Assembly (NCBI GenBank): GCA_963736695.1
Contig: CAVTPU010000001.1
Span: forward strand, 1,178,001 to 1,242,000
Direction of reading: 5' to 3'
Origin: CAVTPU01 sp963736695
GTDB lineage: Bacteria; Actinomycetota; Actinomycetes; Mycobacteriales; Micromonosporaceae
Length of the DNA stretch: 64,000 bases
The notes under the pieces were generated by a model, which had not been told where the DNA came from, did not search any database, and saw nothing but the letters and a program-made list of their open reading frames with translations. Position numbers and translations under genes: made by a program. Shown here piece by piece: positions 36,144-45,955 of the stretch; the first letter of the stretch is position 1, and each line of letters starts with the position of its first letter.

Positions 36144-36259
36144 CGTCCACCTCGATATCCGGCTATATGCGACATAACGGTGCGCTAGGCTGAGCGCACA
36201 CCCCTCCCGGACCAGCCTGCGGCGCCCATCGCGACCGCTCGCCACTGAGGGAGGGTGCG

Positions 36260-37300
36260 GTGCCGCTCATCAGCGTCGTGGTCACGGCCCACGGGGTCGG
36301 CGAATATCTCACCGAATGCCTCGACTCCATCCTCAAACAACCGTTCACCGACGTCGAGGTCATCGGAGTCGACGACTGCTCGCCCGACCACAGCGGAGTG
36401 ATTCTCGAGGCGTTCGCCGCCGCCGACGCCCGGGTGCGGGCGGTTCACCTGCCGGCCAACATCGGTCTGGGGCGGGCCCGTGGCGCGGGTTTCGCTGAAA
36501 CCAGCAGCCCCTATGTCTGGTTCGTCGACGGCGACGATCGGCTCAGCGACGGAGCCCTCGCCGCCGTCGCCCGGAGCATCGACGCACATGAACCGGACAT
36601 GGTGGTGGTCGACTATCTGCGCGATTCGTGGGAACGCGACGGCACACGCAGCGGGCTCACCTCGGTGCTCGACCCGGACGAGACACCTCCGGTCTTCTCC
36701 GCACGCACGCGGCCGGCGGTCTTCGCCACCCTGCACACCGCGTGGTCACGGGTGGTCCGAGCACCGTTGGTGGCGCGGGCCGGAGCGCCGTTTCACCCAG
36801 GGTGGTATGAAGACGTCTCCTTCACCTTTCCGCTTCTCGTCGCGGCGCGACGCATCTGCGTGTTGCCCCGTGTGTGCTATCGCTATCGCGACACCCGCGT
36901 CGGCGCGATCACCGCGACGCGCGACGCGCGCCATTTCGACGTCTTCGAACAATACGATCGCGTCTTCGCCACTCTCGACCGATGGGGCGTGGACCGCGCC
37001 GACGACGTCCGCCGACACATCTTCGAGCGCATGCTGTGGCACTACCGCGCGATTCTGCACGAGCAGTCCCGGGTGCCGGTCGAGCTGGAGCAACGGTTCT
37101 TCGCCCGCATGTCCGAACACGTCCGCGGATTCGGCCCCCCGGCCCGCCGACCGGGGTTGGAGGGCATCAAACGCGGCCTGATCACCCACGGTTCCTGGCG
37201 CACATTCGCGATGCTGCGTTCGGCTCAACGGTGGGGGCGTGCGGGCGCCGACCGGTTCGCCCTCCGCCCTCGCCCGGCCACACTCACGCCGCGTCCATGA
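36260..37300 (+). CDS. Family 2 glycosyltransferase
   Basis: A 346-residue GT-A enzyme. The N-terminus PLISVVVTAHGVGEYLTECLDSI and the acidic VIGVDDCSPD and FVDGDDRL motifs (sugar-nucleotide and metal binding) are typical of GT2. The C-terminal half resembles CDP-glycerol or teichoic-acid-linked transferases only loosely; acceptor unknown. GTG 36260 has GAGGGAGGG upstream. Its last 17 bp overlap the converging kinase-like gene. Confidence 0.85.
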   Translation: MPLISVVVTAHGVGEYLTECLDSILKQPFTDVEVIGVDDCSPDHSGVILEAFAAADARVRAVHLPANIGLGRARGAGFAETSSPYVWFVDGDDRLSDGALAAVARSIDAHEPDMVVVDYLRDSWERDGTRSGLTSVLDPDETPPVFSARTRPAVFATLHTAWSRVVRAPLVARAGAPFHPGWYEDVSFTFPLLVAARRICVLPRVCYRYRDTRVGAITATRDARHFDVFEQYDRVFATLDRWGVDRADDVRRHIFERMLWHYRAILHEQSRVPVELEQRFFARMSEHVRGFGPPARRPGLEGIKRGLITHGSWRTFAMLRSAQRWGRAGADRFALRPRPATLTPRP

Positions 37301-38090
37301 GCGCGTCGGACATCTGACACGCGTCGGCGAACCGGTCGCGGGGATCGTGGGCCATCGCCCGCTTGATCACCGACATGAGTGACCACGGCACCCGGGGCAG
37401 GTCGGCGACCGTATCGCCGTCGAGCGCTGGCGCGAGCGGATCCGCGACATAGGGAGCCCACCCCGCCACCAGCGCATAGAGGGTCGCGCCAAGCGAGAAG
37501 ACGTCGTCGGCCGGCCCCATCAGCTCCGGCAGATATGCCCCGGGCGCCTGATACGGCCGGTTCTTCCCGACCACCGGCGGAGTGAAATCCCCGGCCGCTG
37601 TCGCGACCGAGACGAGCACGAAGTCGGTCAGCGCTGGCTCGCGTCGGTCCGTGAGCATCACGTTGGCCGGCGTGACGTTGCGGTGCACGACCGCGTGGCG
37701 GTGCAGTTCGGCGAGGGCGCTGGCGAGCTTCGCGCCGATCTGGGCGACCTCGCTGGGGGTATAACGGCCAACCGTGGCGACCCGGTCGCGCAACGATCCG
37801 GCCGGGCAGAACGGCGTGATGAGGAAGGCGTGCCCGTCCGGGCCGATTCCGGCTTCAGAGACAGGCAATACGTACGGAGTGCTGGCCAACGAACGCAGCC
37901 GGTCCGACTCGTGGCGGAACTGGTCGTGGTCACGACCGGCTCGCATGAGCCGGCCGAACCGACGCACCACCACCTCGACACCGTCTGGTCGCCGGCCAAC
38001 GAAGAGACCGTCGCCGCGCGTCGCGTCGTTGAGCCGCCGCAGATCGGTGAGCCCGGTCCCCTCGATGACACTCGCCTGTTCGCCACTCAC
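37284..38090 (-). CDS. Protein-kinase-like protein lacking key catalytic residues (pseudokinase)
   Basis: A protein of about 268 residues with the Ser/Thr kinase fold: VEVVVRRFG at the beta-3 strand (about residue 40), GSLRDRVATVGRYTPSEVAQI, HRNVTPANVML at the catalytic loop (about 135) and LTDFVLVS at the DFG position (about 155), then FSLGATLYALVAGWAPY. The beta-3 lysine is Arg or Val, the HRD Asp is Asn, and DFG reads DFV. Two essential residues are therefore missing, so phosphotransfer is unlikely. No transmembrane segment or sensor domain is seen. Start is uncertain (GTG 38090 chosen). Confidence 0.78.
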   Translation of the reverse strand: MSGEQASVIEGTGLTDLRRLNDATRGDGLFVGRRPDGVEVVVRRFGRLMRAGRDHDQFRHESDRLRSLASTPYVLPVSEAGIGPDGHAFLITPFCPAGSLRDRVATVGRYTPSEVAQIGAKLASALAELHRHAVVHRNVTPANVMLTDRREPALTDFVLVSVATAAGDFTPPVVGKNRPYQAPGAYLPELMGPADDVFSLGATLYALVAGWAPYVADPLAPALDGDTVADLPRVPWSLMSVIKRAMAHDPRDRFADACQMSDALMDAA

Positions 38091-38284
38091 CAGACCACGA
38101 CACTCGGCACGACGAGCACCTCCCCTTGACGCGGCACCATCGGGTGCGTGCGGTCTCGACCCGCACGCACCGCGCCCGCGCGTCGAAACCAACAGTATGC
38201 CGCAGTCGCCGGCCTCGACTGCGGCCGTGAAGGCCGGCCGGGCGGTGGATGTGGCCCGCCGGTGGGCTGGCTAGGCTCGGTCGA

Positions 38285-39445
38285 GTGGCTGCCCCGCGTT
38301 CTCGCTCCCGCCGACTGGCCGGCTCCTGCGTGGCCATCGTCAGCGCGATCGCGCTGACGATGGCGGGATGCGCGTTCGGTCAGCCAGACGACCGCGACGA
38401 GCTCGGCGCTCCGCGGCTCACCCGGCCGAGCCCAACCGGTGACGGCACCGGCGTCATCGCCACCGTGCTCGCCCGGGGTTTGGAGGTGCCGTGGGGCATC
38501 TCATTCCTGCCCGATGGCGCCGCGCTCGTCACCGAACGCGGCAGCGGCGCGATCCTGCGCGTCGGTCCGGGCGCCGGGGCGAACGGACTCACAGTGACCC
38601 GGGTGCAGACCATCACCCAGGCGCGGCCACGCGGCGAGGGCGGTCTGCTCGGCATCGCGGTGAGCCCCACCTTCGCGACCGACCAGACTGTCTTCGTCTA
38701 CTACACGACAGAGACCGACAATCGCATCGCTCGGCTACGATTGGGCGACGAGCCGGTGCCGATCGTGACGGGCATTCCGGCGGGCACCATCCACAATGGT
38801 GGCCAAGTGGCGTTCGGGCCCGACGGGTTCCTCTACGCGAGCACCGGCGACGCGAGTGTGCGCTCACGCGCCCAAGACCGGACCAGCCTCGGCGGCAAGA
38901 TCCTCCGCATGACCACGGCCGGCAAGGCCGCGCCGGGCAACCCGTACCCGGGATCTCTGGTCTTTAGTTATGGTCACCGCAACGTTCAGGGACTCGCGTG
39001 GGACAAGTCCGGACGCCTGTTCGCCACCGAGTTCGGCCAGAACACCTGGGATGAGATCAACGCGATCGTCCCCGGTCGTAACTACGGATGGCCGGTGGTG
39101 GAGGGTGTCGCGGGCGATCCGCGCTTCGCCGACCCGATCCAGCAATGGTCACCGCGGGAGGCATCGTGCTCGGGGCTCGCGATCTCCGGACCGATGCTCG
39201 CGGCGGCCTGCCTGCGCGGCAACCGGGTATGGCTGCTGCGACTGACCGCGTCGGGGGCGGTCATCGGCGCGCCGGAGGCGGCGCTCGTCGGCGAGTTCGG
39301 ACGGCTGCGCTCGGCCGTCGCCGCCCCGGATGGATCGATCTGGGTCACCACGTCCAACCGCGACCAGACCAACAATCCCCGGCCGGGCGATGACAAACTG
39401 CTGCGGTTGATCGTTCCGGGCGCCGGCGGGGTCGGGAAGAGCTGA
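38285..39445 (+). CDS. PQQ-dependent sugar dehydrogenase-like lipoprotein
   Basis: A 386-residue six-bladed beta-propeller of the glucose/sorbosone dehydrogenase family. A signal peptide ends in the lipobox LTMAGC, so it is likely a lipoprotein on the outer face of the membrane. Conserved blade sequences include LEVPWGISFLPDG, GEGGLLGIAVSPTF, IHNGGQVAFGPDGFLYASTGD and SYGHRNVQGLAWD. PQQ binding is known for some relatives; many actinobacterial ones have no proven activity. GTG 38285 places the lipobox correctly. Confidence 0.85.
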   Translation: MAAPRSRSRRLAGSCVAIVSAIALTMAGCAFGQPDDRDELGAPRLTRPSPTGDGTGVIATVLARGLEVPWGISFLPDGAALVTERGSGAILRVGPGAGANGLTVTRVQTITQARPRGEGGLLGIAVSPTFATDQTVFVYYTTETDNRIARLRLGDEPVPIVTGIPAGTIHNGGQVAFGPDGFLYASTGDASVRSRAQDRTSLGGKILRMTTAGKAAPGNPYPGSLVFSYGHRNVQGLAWDKSGRLFATEFGQNTWDEINAIVPGRNYGWPVVEGVAGDPRFADPIQQWSPREASCSGLAISGPMLAAACLRGNRVWLLRLTASGAVIGAPEAALVGEFGRLRSAVAAPDGSIWVTTSNRDQTNNPRPGDDKLLRLIVPGAGGVGKS

Positions 39446-39460
39446 CTCGCGGATCGACGA

Positions 39461-41050
39461 CTACGGCTGGGTGATGTGGTCGAACAGATTGGCCGTCGCG
39501 ATCCGGATCCGATCGTCGGCAAACCGGGACTCGTTGAGTGCCGACGTCCAGCCGAGTGTGCCGGCGGCGAAGATGATCCCGCCAGCCGGGGTCCGGAGCA
39601 GGCTGGTGTGCTGAGTCCTCGTGCCGCCCTGCATCCGGCGAAAGGGTGAGGCTGCGAGCAGCGTCTGGTCGGCTCCGACCGGCAGGGGAATCGCGCGATC
39701 GAGGCCGTCCGCCTCCTCGATCACGACACCGGCGACACGGTCACCATCGCGCACTCCAGCGCCGCGCCAGAACCAGTGCGTGGCCGACCTCACGACCAAC
39801 GGCGCGGGCTGCGACACCAACCCCTCGTATTGCACGCCGACCAGTCGCTGCTCGGCGAAGGACCCCTGGGGATTGATCAGCCTCCACTGGGTGGTCGGGC
39901 CGACCCGGTCGAGGTCGACGTCGGCGCCGCGTGACTTGTGGCAGACGATCGTCCGGTCCGGCCTGCCGTCTCCGGCCGGCTCGAAGCGAATGTGCCAATA
40001 GACGTTGTTCGCGCCGAGGAAGACGAGGCTGGTTCCGACGCCGATCGCGTGTTCGGTGATCTCCCGCATGGGAGCCGACCAGTATTCGTCGTGTCCGCAC
40101 AACACGATGGCGGCGTATCTCGCCACGTCGACGCGGCCCGCGTGCAGATCCACGCTTGTCGCGTAGGTCACGTCATAGGAGTTCGACTCGACCCAACGCA
40201 CGAAGTCGTGGTCATGGGCGAGTTCCCGGGGAAGCTGGCCATAACCATAGGGGCGGTCGAAGGAGACCTTGACCGCCCGCTGATCGGTGTCGCGCCGCCC
40301 CGGGACCGGGATTGTCGACGCCGATCTCGTCGCTGCTCCCATGGGTCGTGGCGAATAGCCGTAGTAGAGGCTCCGGCCGGTGAATCCGTCCGCCGGCCAC
40401 TGGTTATAAGCCTGATAGGTGGAGAACGGCAGGACCACGCAGACCGTCGCCTGCCGTTGGCTGTCGCGCACGACGAACGGGGTCGCGCTGCGCCAACCCG
40501 ACTCCGCGGTGAAGACCGCGAGATAACAGCCGGAGACCCACTCCGACGGCACCTCCAGTCTCCAACTAACCGGCCACTCGCAGGTGATCAGCCCCGTCGC
40601 ATGGTCGACTCTCGGGGCGCTCTGCCGAACCCCGCGCATGGGACGGGTTGTCATGATCCGTCGAGCGCCGAGGCCGGAATAGTGGCCAAGCCGGTAGATG
40701 TCGACGACGAAGTCGCCGCGGTCGGCCACGGTCACGTGAAAGTCGAGCGAATCGCCCAGCTCGACGCTGGTCGCGGCGGCATAGCCCTGGATCTGCCGGT
40801 GTGTGTCGTCCGTGGCTCTGGTGCCCTGCCGCCCGACCTCCCAGTCCGTCGAACCGGGCAGCAGATTCTCGGCGACGACCGGATTGCGCTCGGGGGCCCC
40901 CGCGCCGCTGAGCGGGGAAACGCCGCCGCTATGGGCTCCGGCCAGCAGGGACGCGCCAGCGAAGGCGCGCACGGCTCCGGTGCTCAACGCCGCGCCGACG
41001 GCGCCGGCAGCGAGGCCACCGATGATCGTGCGACGTGCGACGCGCGCCAT
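39461..41050 (-). CDS. Tat-exported N,N-dimethylformamidase beta-subunit-like protein (copy 1)
   Basis: A 529-residue protein starting with a twin-arginine type signal (VARRTIIGGLAAGAVGAALS). The rest matches the C-terminal domain of N,N-dimethylformamidase large subunits: FSTYQAYNQWPADG, FDRPYGYG, CGHDEYWSAPMRE and THWFWRGAGVRDGD. Characterised members hold iron with two Tyr and one Glu; the Tyr in YQAYN and HDEYWS and the Glu in EEADGLD are candidates. The N-terminal lectin-like domain of true DMFase is absent and no small subunit is nearby, so substrate is unknown. Confidence 0.8.
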   Translation of the reverse strand: MARVARRTIIGGLAAGAVGAALSTGAVRAFAGASLLAGAHSGGVSPLSGAGAPERNPVVAENLLPGSTDWEVGRQGTRATDDTHRQIQGYAAATSVELGDSLDFHVTVADRGDFVVDIYRLGHYSGLGARRIMTTRPMRGVRQSAPRVDHATGLITCEWPVSWRLEVPSEWVSGCYLAVFTAESGWRSATPFVVRDSQRQATVCVVLPFSTYQAYNQWPADGFTGRSLYYGYSPRPMGAATRSASTIPVPGRRDTDQRAVKVSFDRPYGYGQLPRELAHDHDFVRWVESNSYDVTYATSVDLHAGRVDVARYAAIVLCGHDEYWSAPMREITEHAIGVGTSLVFLGANNVYWHIRFEPAGDGRPDRTIVCHKSRGADVDLDRVGPTTQWRLINPQGSFAEQRLVGVQYEGLVSQPAPLVVRSATHWFWRGAGVRDGDRVAGVVIEEADGLDRAIPLPVGADQTLLAASPFRRMQGGTRTQHTSLLRTPAGGIIFAAGTLGWTSALNESRFADDRIRIATANLFDHITQP

Positions 41051-41174
41051 CCTGCCCTCCCCGCCGACATCGACCCGGTCGGCGTCCCGGCGGGCTCACG
41101 ACGCGCGCCTCGTGGCCGCACCTTAAGTGGAGGGTCGGCCCGCCACGCCGCGAAGTTCCCGGGTGTGAAGCGAT

Positions 41175-42728
41175 TCACGCCGCGCCGATGCGGCGAAACA
41201 GGTTCGAGGTCGCGATCCCGATCCGCTCGTCGCCGGGCGCCGAGTTCAACGCTTGGGTCCAGCCCAGGGTGCCGGAGGCGAAGACGAGCCCCCCTGCCCG
41301 CGTCTCGATGAGACTGGTGTTCTGGATCCTCTTTCCGCCCCCTCGGCGACGATAGGGCGACGCGGCCAACAACGCCTGCCGTGAATCGGCCGGCGTTCTT
41401 ACGCGCCAGTCGAGCCCGTCCGCCTCGCCCGCGACGACATCGGGGATCTTGTCGCCATCACGCACCCCGGTTCCCCGCCAGAACCAATGTTTTGCTGACG
41501 TCACGACGAGCGAAGTCGGACTCGCCACCATGGCCTCGTATTGCACGCCCATGAGTTGCTGCTCGGCGAGACTCTGTGGGGGCTCAATGTCACGCCACCG
41601 GATGGTGGCTCCGACCCGGTCGGGGGACGGGTCGTATCGGCCCTTGAAACACGTGACCACCCGGTCGGGCCGATCATCAGGTCCGGCTTCGAAACGAATA
41701 TGCCAATAGGCGCTGTTCGCGCCGAGGAAGACGAGGCTGGTTCCGATGTCGATGGCCTTCGCGGCCGCGTCACGCATGGCGGTCGACCAATATTCGTCGT
41801 GTCCGCAAAAGACGACCGCGTCATATCTCGACACGTCGACCCGACCGGCGTGCAGATCCACACTCGTGGCATAGGTCACGTCAAATCCATGCGCCTCGAC
41901 CCAACGAATGAATTCGTGGTCGTTGGCGAACTCTCTCGGCAGCCGGCCGGCGCCGTAGGGCCGATCGAACGAAACCTTGATCGCGCTTCGAGCGGCCTCA
42001 CCATTGGGGTTGGTTTGCCCGCCGGATCGTTGGCTTGGGGCGGAGGGCCCGAATCCACGATAGAAGTTGCGACCCCTGAGCCCATCGATCGGCCACATGT
42101 TATAGGCCTGATAGGTCGAGAACGGGAGGACGACGCAGAACTTGGCTTCACGGCGATCGTCCCGCACGACGAACAGGGTCGCCGAGGACCAACCGGAGGC
42201 CGAGGTGAAGACCGCGACATAGCACCCGGACGTCCAGTCGACAGGCACATTGAGCGTCCAGCTGACCGTCCAATCGCACCAGGCCAGCCCCGTCTTCTCG
42301 TCGATCTGAGGAGCGGGCTGTTTCACGCCGTGCAGTGGGAGACTGCGCGACACCCGGCGACCGCCCGAGCCTCGATAGTTGCCCATGCGATAGATGTCGA
42401 TGGTGAAATCGGACTCGTCAAAGACCGTGACGTGAAAATCGATCGATTCGCCGAGATCGATGCTGACCTGCGACGTGAAGCCCTGAATCTGTTGCTGCTT
42501 GTCGTCGGCGATCTTCGAGTCGCCTCGGCCGAGGACCCACCCCCGAGAACCGGACAGCATGTTCTCTTCGACGACTGGGCTGTGACTTGACGCCGCGACC
42601 TTTCGCGGCCGAGGCACACCCGCCGCTCCCGGGCCACGGGACAACGCGACCCAGGCCGGTGCCGAAAGCGCTCCCAGTGCACCGACGGCGATGCCGCCGA
42701 CGAAGGAACGACGTGAGAGGGGTGGCAT
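41175..42728 (-). CDS. Tat-exported N,N-dimethylformamidase beta-subunit-like protein (copy 2)
   Basis: A 517-residue paralogue of the next gene downstream, same strand. It starts with a clear twin-arginine signal (LSRRSFVGGIAVGALGAL). Shared blocks are QIQGF, SIDFHVTVFDESDFTIDIYRMG, FSTYQAYNMWPIDG, FCGHDEYWSTAMRD and KHWFWRGTGVRDGD, so the tandem pair arose by duplication but has since diverged widely. All candidate metal residues are kept in both copies. The 124-bp gap between them has no clear terminator, so co-transcription is likely. Confidence 0.8.
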   Translation of the reverse strand: MPPLSRRSFVGGIAVGALGALSAPAWVALSRGPGAAGVPRPRKVAASSHSPVVEENMLSGSRGWVLGRGDSKIADDKQQQIQGFTSQVSIDLGESIDFHVTVFDESDFTIDIYRMGNYRGSGGRRVSRSLPLHGVKQPAPQIDEKTGLAWCDWTVSWTLNVPVDWTSGCYVAVFTSASGWSSATLFVVRDDRREAKFCVVLPFSTYQAYNMWPIDGLRGRNFYRGFGPSAPSQRSGGQTNPNGEAARSAIKVSFDRPYGAGRLPREFANDHEFIRWVEAHGFDVTYATSVDLHAGRVDVSRYDAVVFCGHDEYWSTAMRDAAAKAIDIGTSLVFLGANSAYWHIRFEAGPDDRPDRVVTCFKGRYDPSPDRVGATIRWRDIEPPQSLAEQQLMGVQYEAMVASPTSLVVTSAKHWFWRGTGVRDGDKIPDVVAGEADGLDWRVRTPADSRQALLAASPYRRRGGGKRIQNTSLIETRAGGLVFASGTLGWTQALNSAPGDERIGIATSNLFRRIGAA

Positions 42729-42941
42729 AGCGCGGCTCCAAGAAAGTCAGCCAAACCTCACCGAATGGCGAGATCCGTCGCCTGCTGCGTGAACACCCTT
42801 AATCACGCCTATATGAGAGTTGGCGTTTCGCGTGCATTCAAAAGGTGATGCGGATCACAATTCGCCCATCGCGGGTTCCGCCGGACACCCCTCCCGGCTC
42901 GGTTCGGTGGCATATGGTGACCGGCCGGCCATGATGGGGTC

Positions 42942-44432
42942 ATGACCTGGACGCAGACGCAACGGTGGCGGACTCGCGGGTGGCGGGCGGCCCGGATCGG
43001 CGCGGCGGTGCTCGTGGTCACGGCTGCTGGCGGATTCGCCGGGCTGATGCTCGGCGGTCAGGTGCGCCAAGACGTCGGCCCGTTTCAGGCCCGATTCTCA
43101 GCCACCCCGGCGTTGGACGGTGGCACCGAGGTGCGCCTGCCTCCGCTGGGGTCGGTGCGGCTCAACAGCCATACCGGACCGGCACATCTCACGATCGACC
43201 TCAACGCTCTCGACAACACCCGCACGATCGACTTGATCTCCCGGCCGGACGGAGTCGAACGTGCGAGCGCCACGGCTGTCGACGATATCGAGGCCGGAGT
43301 GAGCCGCCTCGCGCTGCAGGTCACCGGGGTGACCGTGCTCGGCGCGATGGTGCTCGCGGCGCTCGTCTTCCGATCCACCCGGCGAGTCGCCCAGTGCGGC
43401 ACGCTCGCTCTCGCGCTCGTCGTGACGGGCCTGGGGTTGGGGGTGGCGACCTTCCGTCGGGCGTCGATCGCGGAGCCGACCTATGACGGATTGTTGGTCA
43501 ACGCCCGCAACGTGGTGGGCGACGCTGAAAAGATCGTCGAGGAATACGACGCCTATCGCGCGCAGCTGCAGCGGCTCGTCACCAACGTCAGCAGGCTCTA
43601 TGCCACTGTCAACTCGTTGCCGGTCTATGAGCCACCTGATGGCACGGTCACCGCGTTGCACATCTCGGACCTGCACCTCAATCCGGCGGCGTGGTCGGTG
43701 ATCCAGACAGTGGTGGCCCAGTTTCACATCGATGTGGTGATCGATACGGGTGACATCACCGACTGGGGCACCGAGCCGGAAGCCTCCTTCGTCAACTTCA
43801 TCAGCAAACTCTCGGTGCCCTATGTCTATATTCGGGGCAATCATGACTCCGCACGCACCCAGGCCGCGATCGCGCGGCAGCGCAACGCCGTCGTGCTCGA
43901 CAACTCGGTGGCGACCGTCGCCGGCCTGCGGGTCGCGGGCATCGGTGACCCGCGGTTCACTCCGGACAAGGACACCTCGAGCCAGGATCCCCGACTGCGC
44001 GCCGGTTTGTCCTATGTGGGCAGTCAGCTCGCGGCGACCAGCGCGGCCAACGGGCCGGTCGACATTGCTCTCGTGCACGACCCGGCGAGCGCGGAGCCAC
44101 TGAGCGGAGTCGTTCCGCTCGTGCTCGCCGGGCACACCCACCAACGTGATGTGCGGGATCTGCCGGCGCCAGGCCCGTCCACCGTCCGCACCCGACTGTT
44201 GGTCGAAGGCTCGACCGGCGGCGCCGGCCTGCGCGGGCTGGACCGTGGCGAGCCGCTGCCATTGCAGCTATCGGTGCTCTATTTCGGGCCAGACAAACAA
44301 CTGCAGGCGTACGACGCGATCAGCGTGGGCGGCGCCGGATTGGCCCAGGTCTCGCTGGAACGTCATATCGTGGCGCCGCCGATCACGGCGGCGCCGACTC
44401 ACCCGTCACCCGTCAGCTCAGCCGAGCGATGA
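42942..44432 (+). CDS. Membrane-anchored metallophosphoesterase
   Basis: A 496-residue protein with an N-terminal membrane helix (about residues 18-38), an extracytoplasmic segment of about 85 residues, two further hydrophobic stretches (about 125-142 and 150-168), then a calcineurin-type phosphoesterase. Metal motifs are complete: DLHLN (about 242), GDITDW (about 270), GNHD (about 298) and GHTHQR (about 396). Substrate unknown. Its end overlaps converging gatB by 20 bp. Confidence 0.85.
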   Translation: MTWTQTQRWRTRGWRAARIGAAVLVVTAAGGFAGLMLGGQVRQDVGPFQARFSATPALDGGTEVRLPPLGSVRLNSHTGPAHLTIDLNALDNTRTIDLISRPDGVERASATAVDDIEAGVSRLALQVTGVTVLGAMVLAALVFRSTRRVAQCGTLALALVVTGLGLGVATFRRASIAEPTYDGLLVNARNVVGDAEKIVEEYDAYRAQLQRLVTNVSRLYATVNSLPVYEPPDGTVTALHISDLHLNPAAWSVIQTVVAQFHIDVVIDTGDITDWGTEPEASFVNFISKLSVPYVYIRGNHDSARTQAAIARQRNAVVLDNSVATVAGLRVAGIGDPRFTPDKDTSSQDPRLRAGLSYVGSQLAATSAANGPVDIALVHDPASAEPLSGVVPLVLAGHTHQRDVRDLPAPGPSTVRTRLLVEGSTGGAGLRGLDRGEPLPLQLSVLYFGPDKQLQAYDAISVGGAGLAQVSLERHIVAPPITAAPTHPSPVSSAER

Positions 44433-45906
44433 TCAACTCACGAACGGTCTTCGCGTCGGCCTGACCCCGGGTCGCTTTCATGACCGCGCCGATGAGGACG
44501 CCGGCGGCCTCCACCTTGCCATCACGGATCTTGTCGGCGATGGCGGGGTTCGCGGCGATCGCGTCGTCGACCGCCTTCGTCAGCGCACCGGTGTCGGAGA
44601 CGACCGCGAGACCGCGCGCCGTCATGACCTCGGTGGGCGCTCCTTCACCGGCGAGCACGCCCTCGAACACCGAACGCGCGAGCTTGTCGTTGAGGGTGCC
44701 GGAGTCGACGAGACCCTGAACCTCGGCGACGTGTGCCGCCGTCACGCCGAGGTCGCCCAGCTCAACACCGCGTTCGTTGGCATGGCGGGCGAGCTCGCCC
44801 ATCCACCACTTACGCGCTCCCTCAGCTGTGGCTCCGGCGGCGACGGTCTGCTCGATGAGCTGCACCGCGCCGGCGTTGAGGATCGCCTGCATCTCGTTGC
44901 CGGCGATGCCCCACTCTTCCCGCAGCCGGCTGCGGTGCGCACGGGGAAGTTCCGGCAGCGCGTCACGCAGACCGGCGACCCAGTCTGCGTCCGGTGCGAG
45001 CGGCACCAGGTCGGGTTCGGGGAAATAGCGATAGTCCGTGGCGGTCTCTTTGCTGCGGCCGGAGGTCGTGTCGCCGGACTCCTCGTGGAAGTGGCGGGTC
45101 TCCTGCACGATCGACTCGCCGAGTTCAAGGCGGTTGGCTTGGCGGACCATCTCGGTGCGCACGGCGCGTTCAATGCTGCGCAGCGAGTTGACGTTCTTCG
45201 TCTCGGTGCGGGTGCCCCACGGCTCGCCGGTCCGGTTGAGGGACGTGTTCACGTCGCAGCGCAGTGACCCCTGCTCCATGCGTCCATCGGAGACCCCGAG
45301 CGATCGTACGAGATCTCGCAGTTCGGCGACGTAGGCGCGGGCCACGTCGGGGGCGAGCGCACCAGTGCCGGGAATCGGCTTGGTGACGATCTCGGCAAGC
45401 GGGATGCCGGCCCGGTTGTAGTCGACGAGCGACTCGGTCGCGCCGTGGATGCGTCCGGTCGCGCCGCCGACGTGCAGCGTCTTGCCGGTGTCCTCTTCGA
45501 GGTGCACCCGTTCGATGCCGATGCGCACGGTCTCGCCGTGAACGTCGACGTCGAGCCAGCCGTCGACGCACAACGGCTCGTCATACTGGCTGATCTGGAA
45601 GTTTTTCGGCATGTCGGGATAGAAGTAGTTCTTGCGGTGGAACCGGCACCAGCTCGCGATGCGGCAGTTGAGCGCCAGTCCGATGCGGATGGTCGCCTCG
45701 ACGGCGGCGCGGTTGGCGACCGGAAGAGCGCCGGGCAGACCCAGGCACACGGGGCAGATCTGGGTGTTCGGATCGGCGCCGAACTCGGTGGGGCACCCGC
45801 AGAACATCTTCGTGCGGGTGCCGAGCTCGACGTGCGTCTCCAGCCCGATCACCGGCTCAAACCGCTCGACCACGTCGTCGAAGTCCAACAGGATCACACT
45901 GCTCAT
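44413..45906 (-). CDS. gatB: Asp-tRNA(Asn)/Glu-tRNA(Gln) amidotransferase subunit B
   Basis: tRNA-binding and kinase subunit of GatCAB, which converts misacylated Glu-tRNA-Gln or Asp-tRNA-Asn to the correct form. The 497-residue product has VIGLETHVELGTRTKMFCGCP, with zinc ligands here and in ICPVCLGLPG, and a C-terminal YqeY-like helical domain (TKAVDDAIAANP). It is third in the gatC-gatA-gatB order, 49 bp after gatA. The window also encodes tRNA-Gln. Confidence 0.96.
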   Translation of the reverse strand: MSSVILLDFDDVVERFEPVIGLETHVELGTRTKMFCGCPTEFGADPNTQICPVCLGLPGALPVANRAAVEATIRIGLALNCRIASWCRFHRKNYFYPDMPKNFQISQYDEPLCVDGWLDVDVHGETVRIGIERVHLEEDTGKTLHVGGATGRIHGATESLVDYNRAGIPLAEIVTKPIPGTGALAPDVARAYVAELRDLVRSLGVSDGRMEQGSLRCDVNTSLNRTGEPWGTRTETKNVNSLRSIERAVRTEMVRQANRLELGESIVQETRHFHEESGDTTSGRSKETATDYRYFPEPDLVPLAPDADWVAGLRDALPELPRAHRSRLREEWGIAGNEMQAILNAGAVQLIEQTVAAGATAEGARKWWMGELARHANERGVELGDLGVTAAHVAEVQGLVDSGTLNDKLARSVFEGVLAGEGAPTEVMTARGLAVVSDTGALTKAVDDAIAANPAIADKIRDGKVEAAGVLIGAVMKATRGQADAKTVRELIIARLS

Positions 45907-45955
45907 TGTCGATTCTCGCTCATTCTCGATGCCGGCGATCGTCGGTGCTGCCTGG

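Noticed and set aside
42729..42941. Intergenic region of 213 bp between the Tat protein and the metallophosphoesterase
   Set aside because: Divergent promoters are expected but no convincing -35/-10 pair, hairpin or small ORF stood out.
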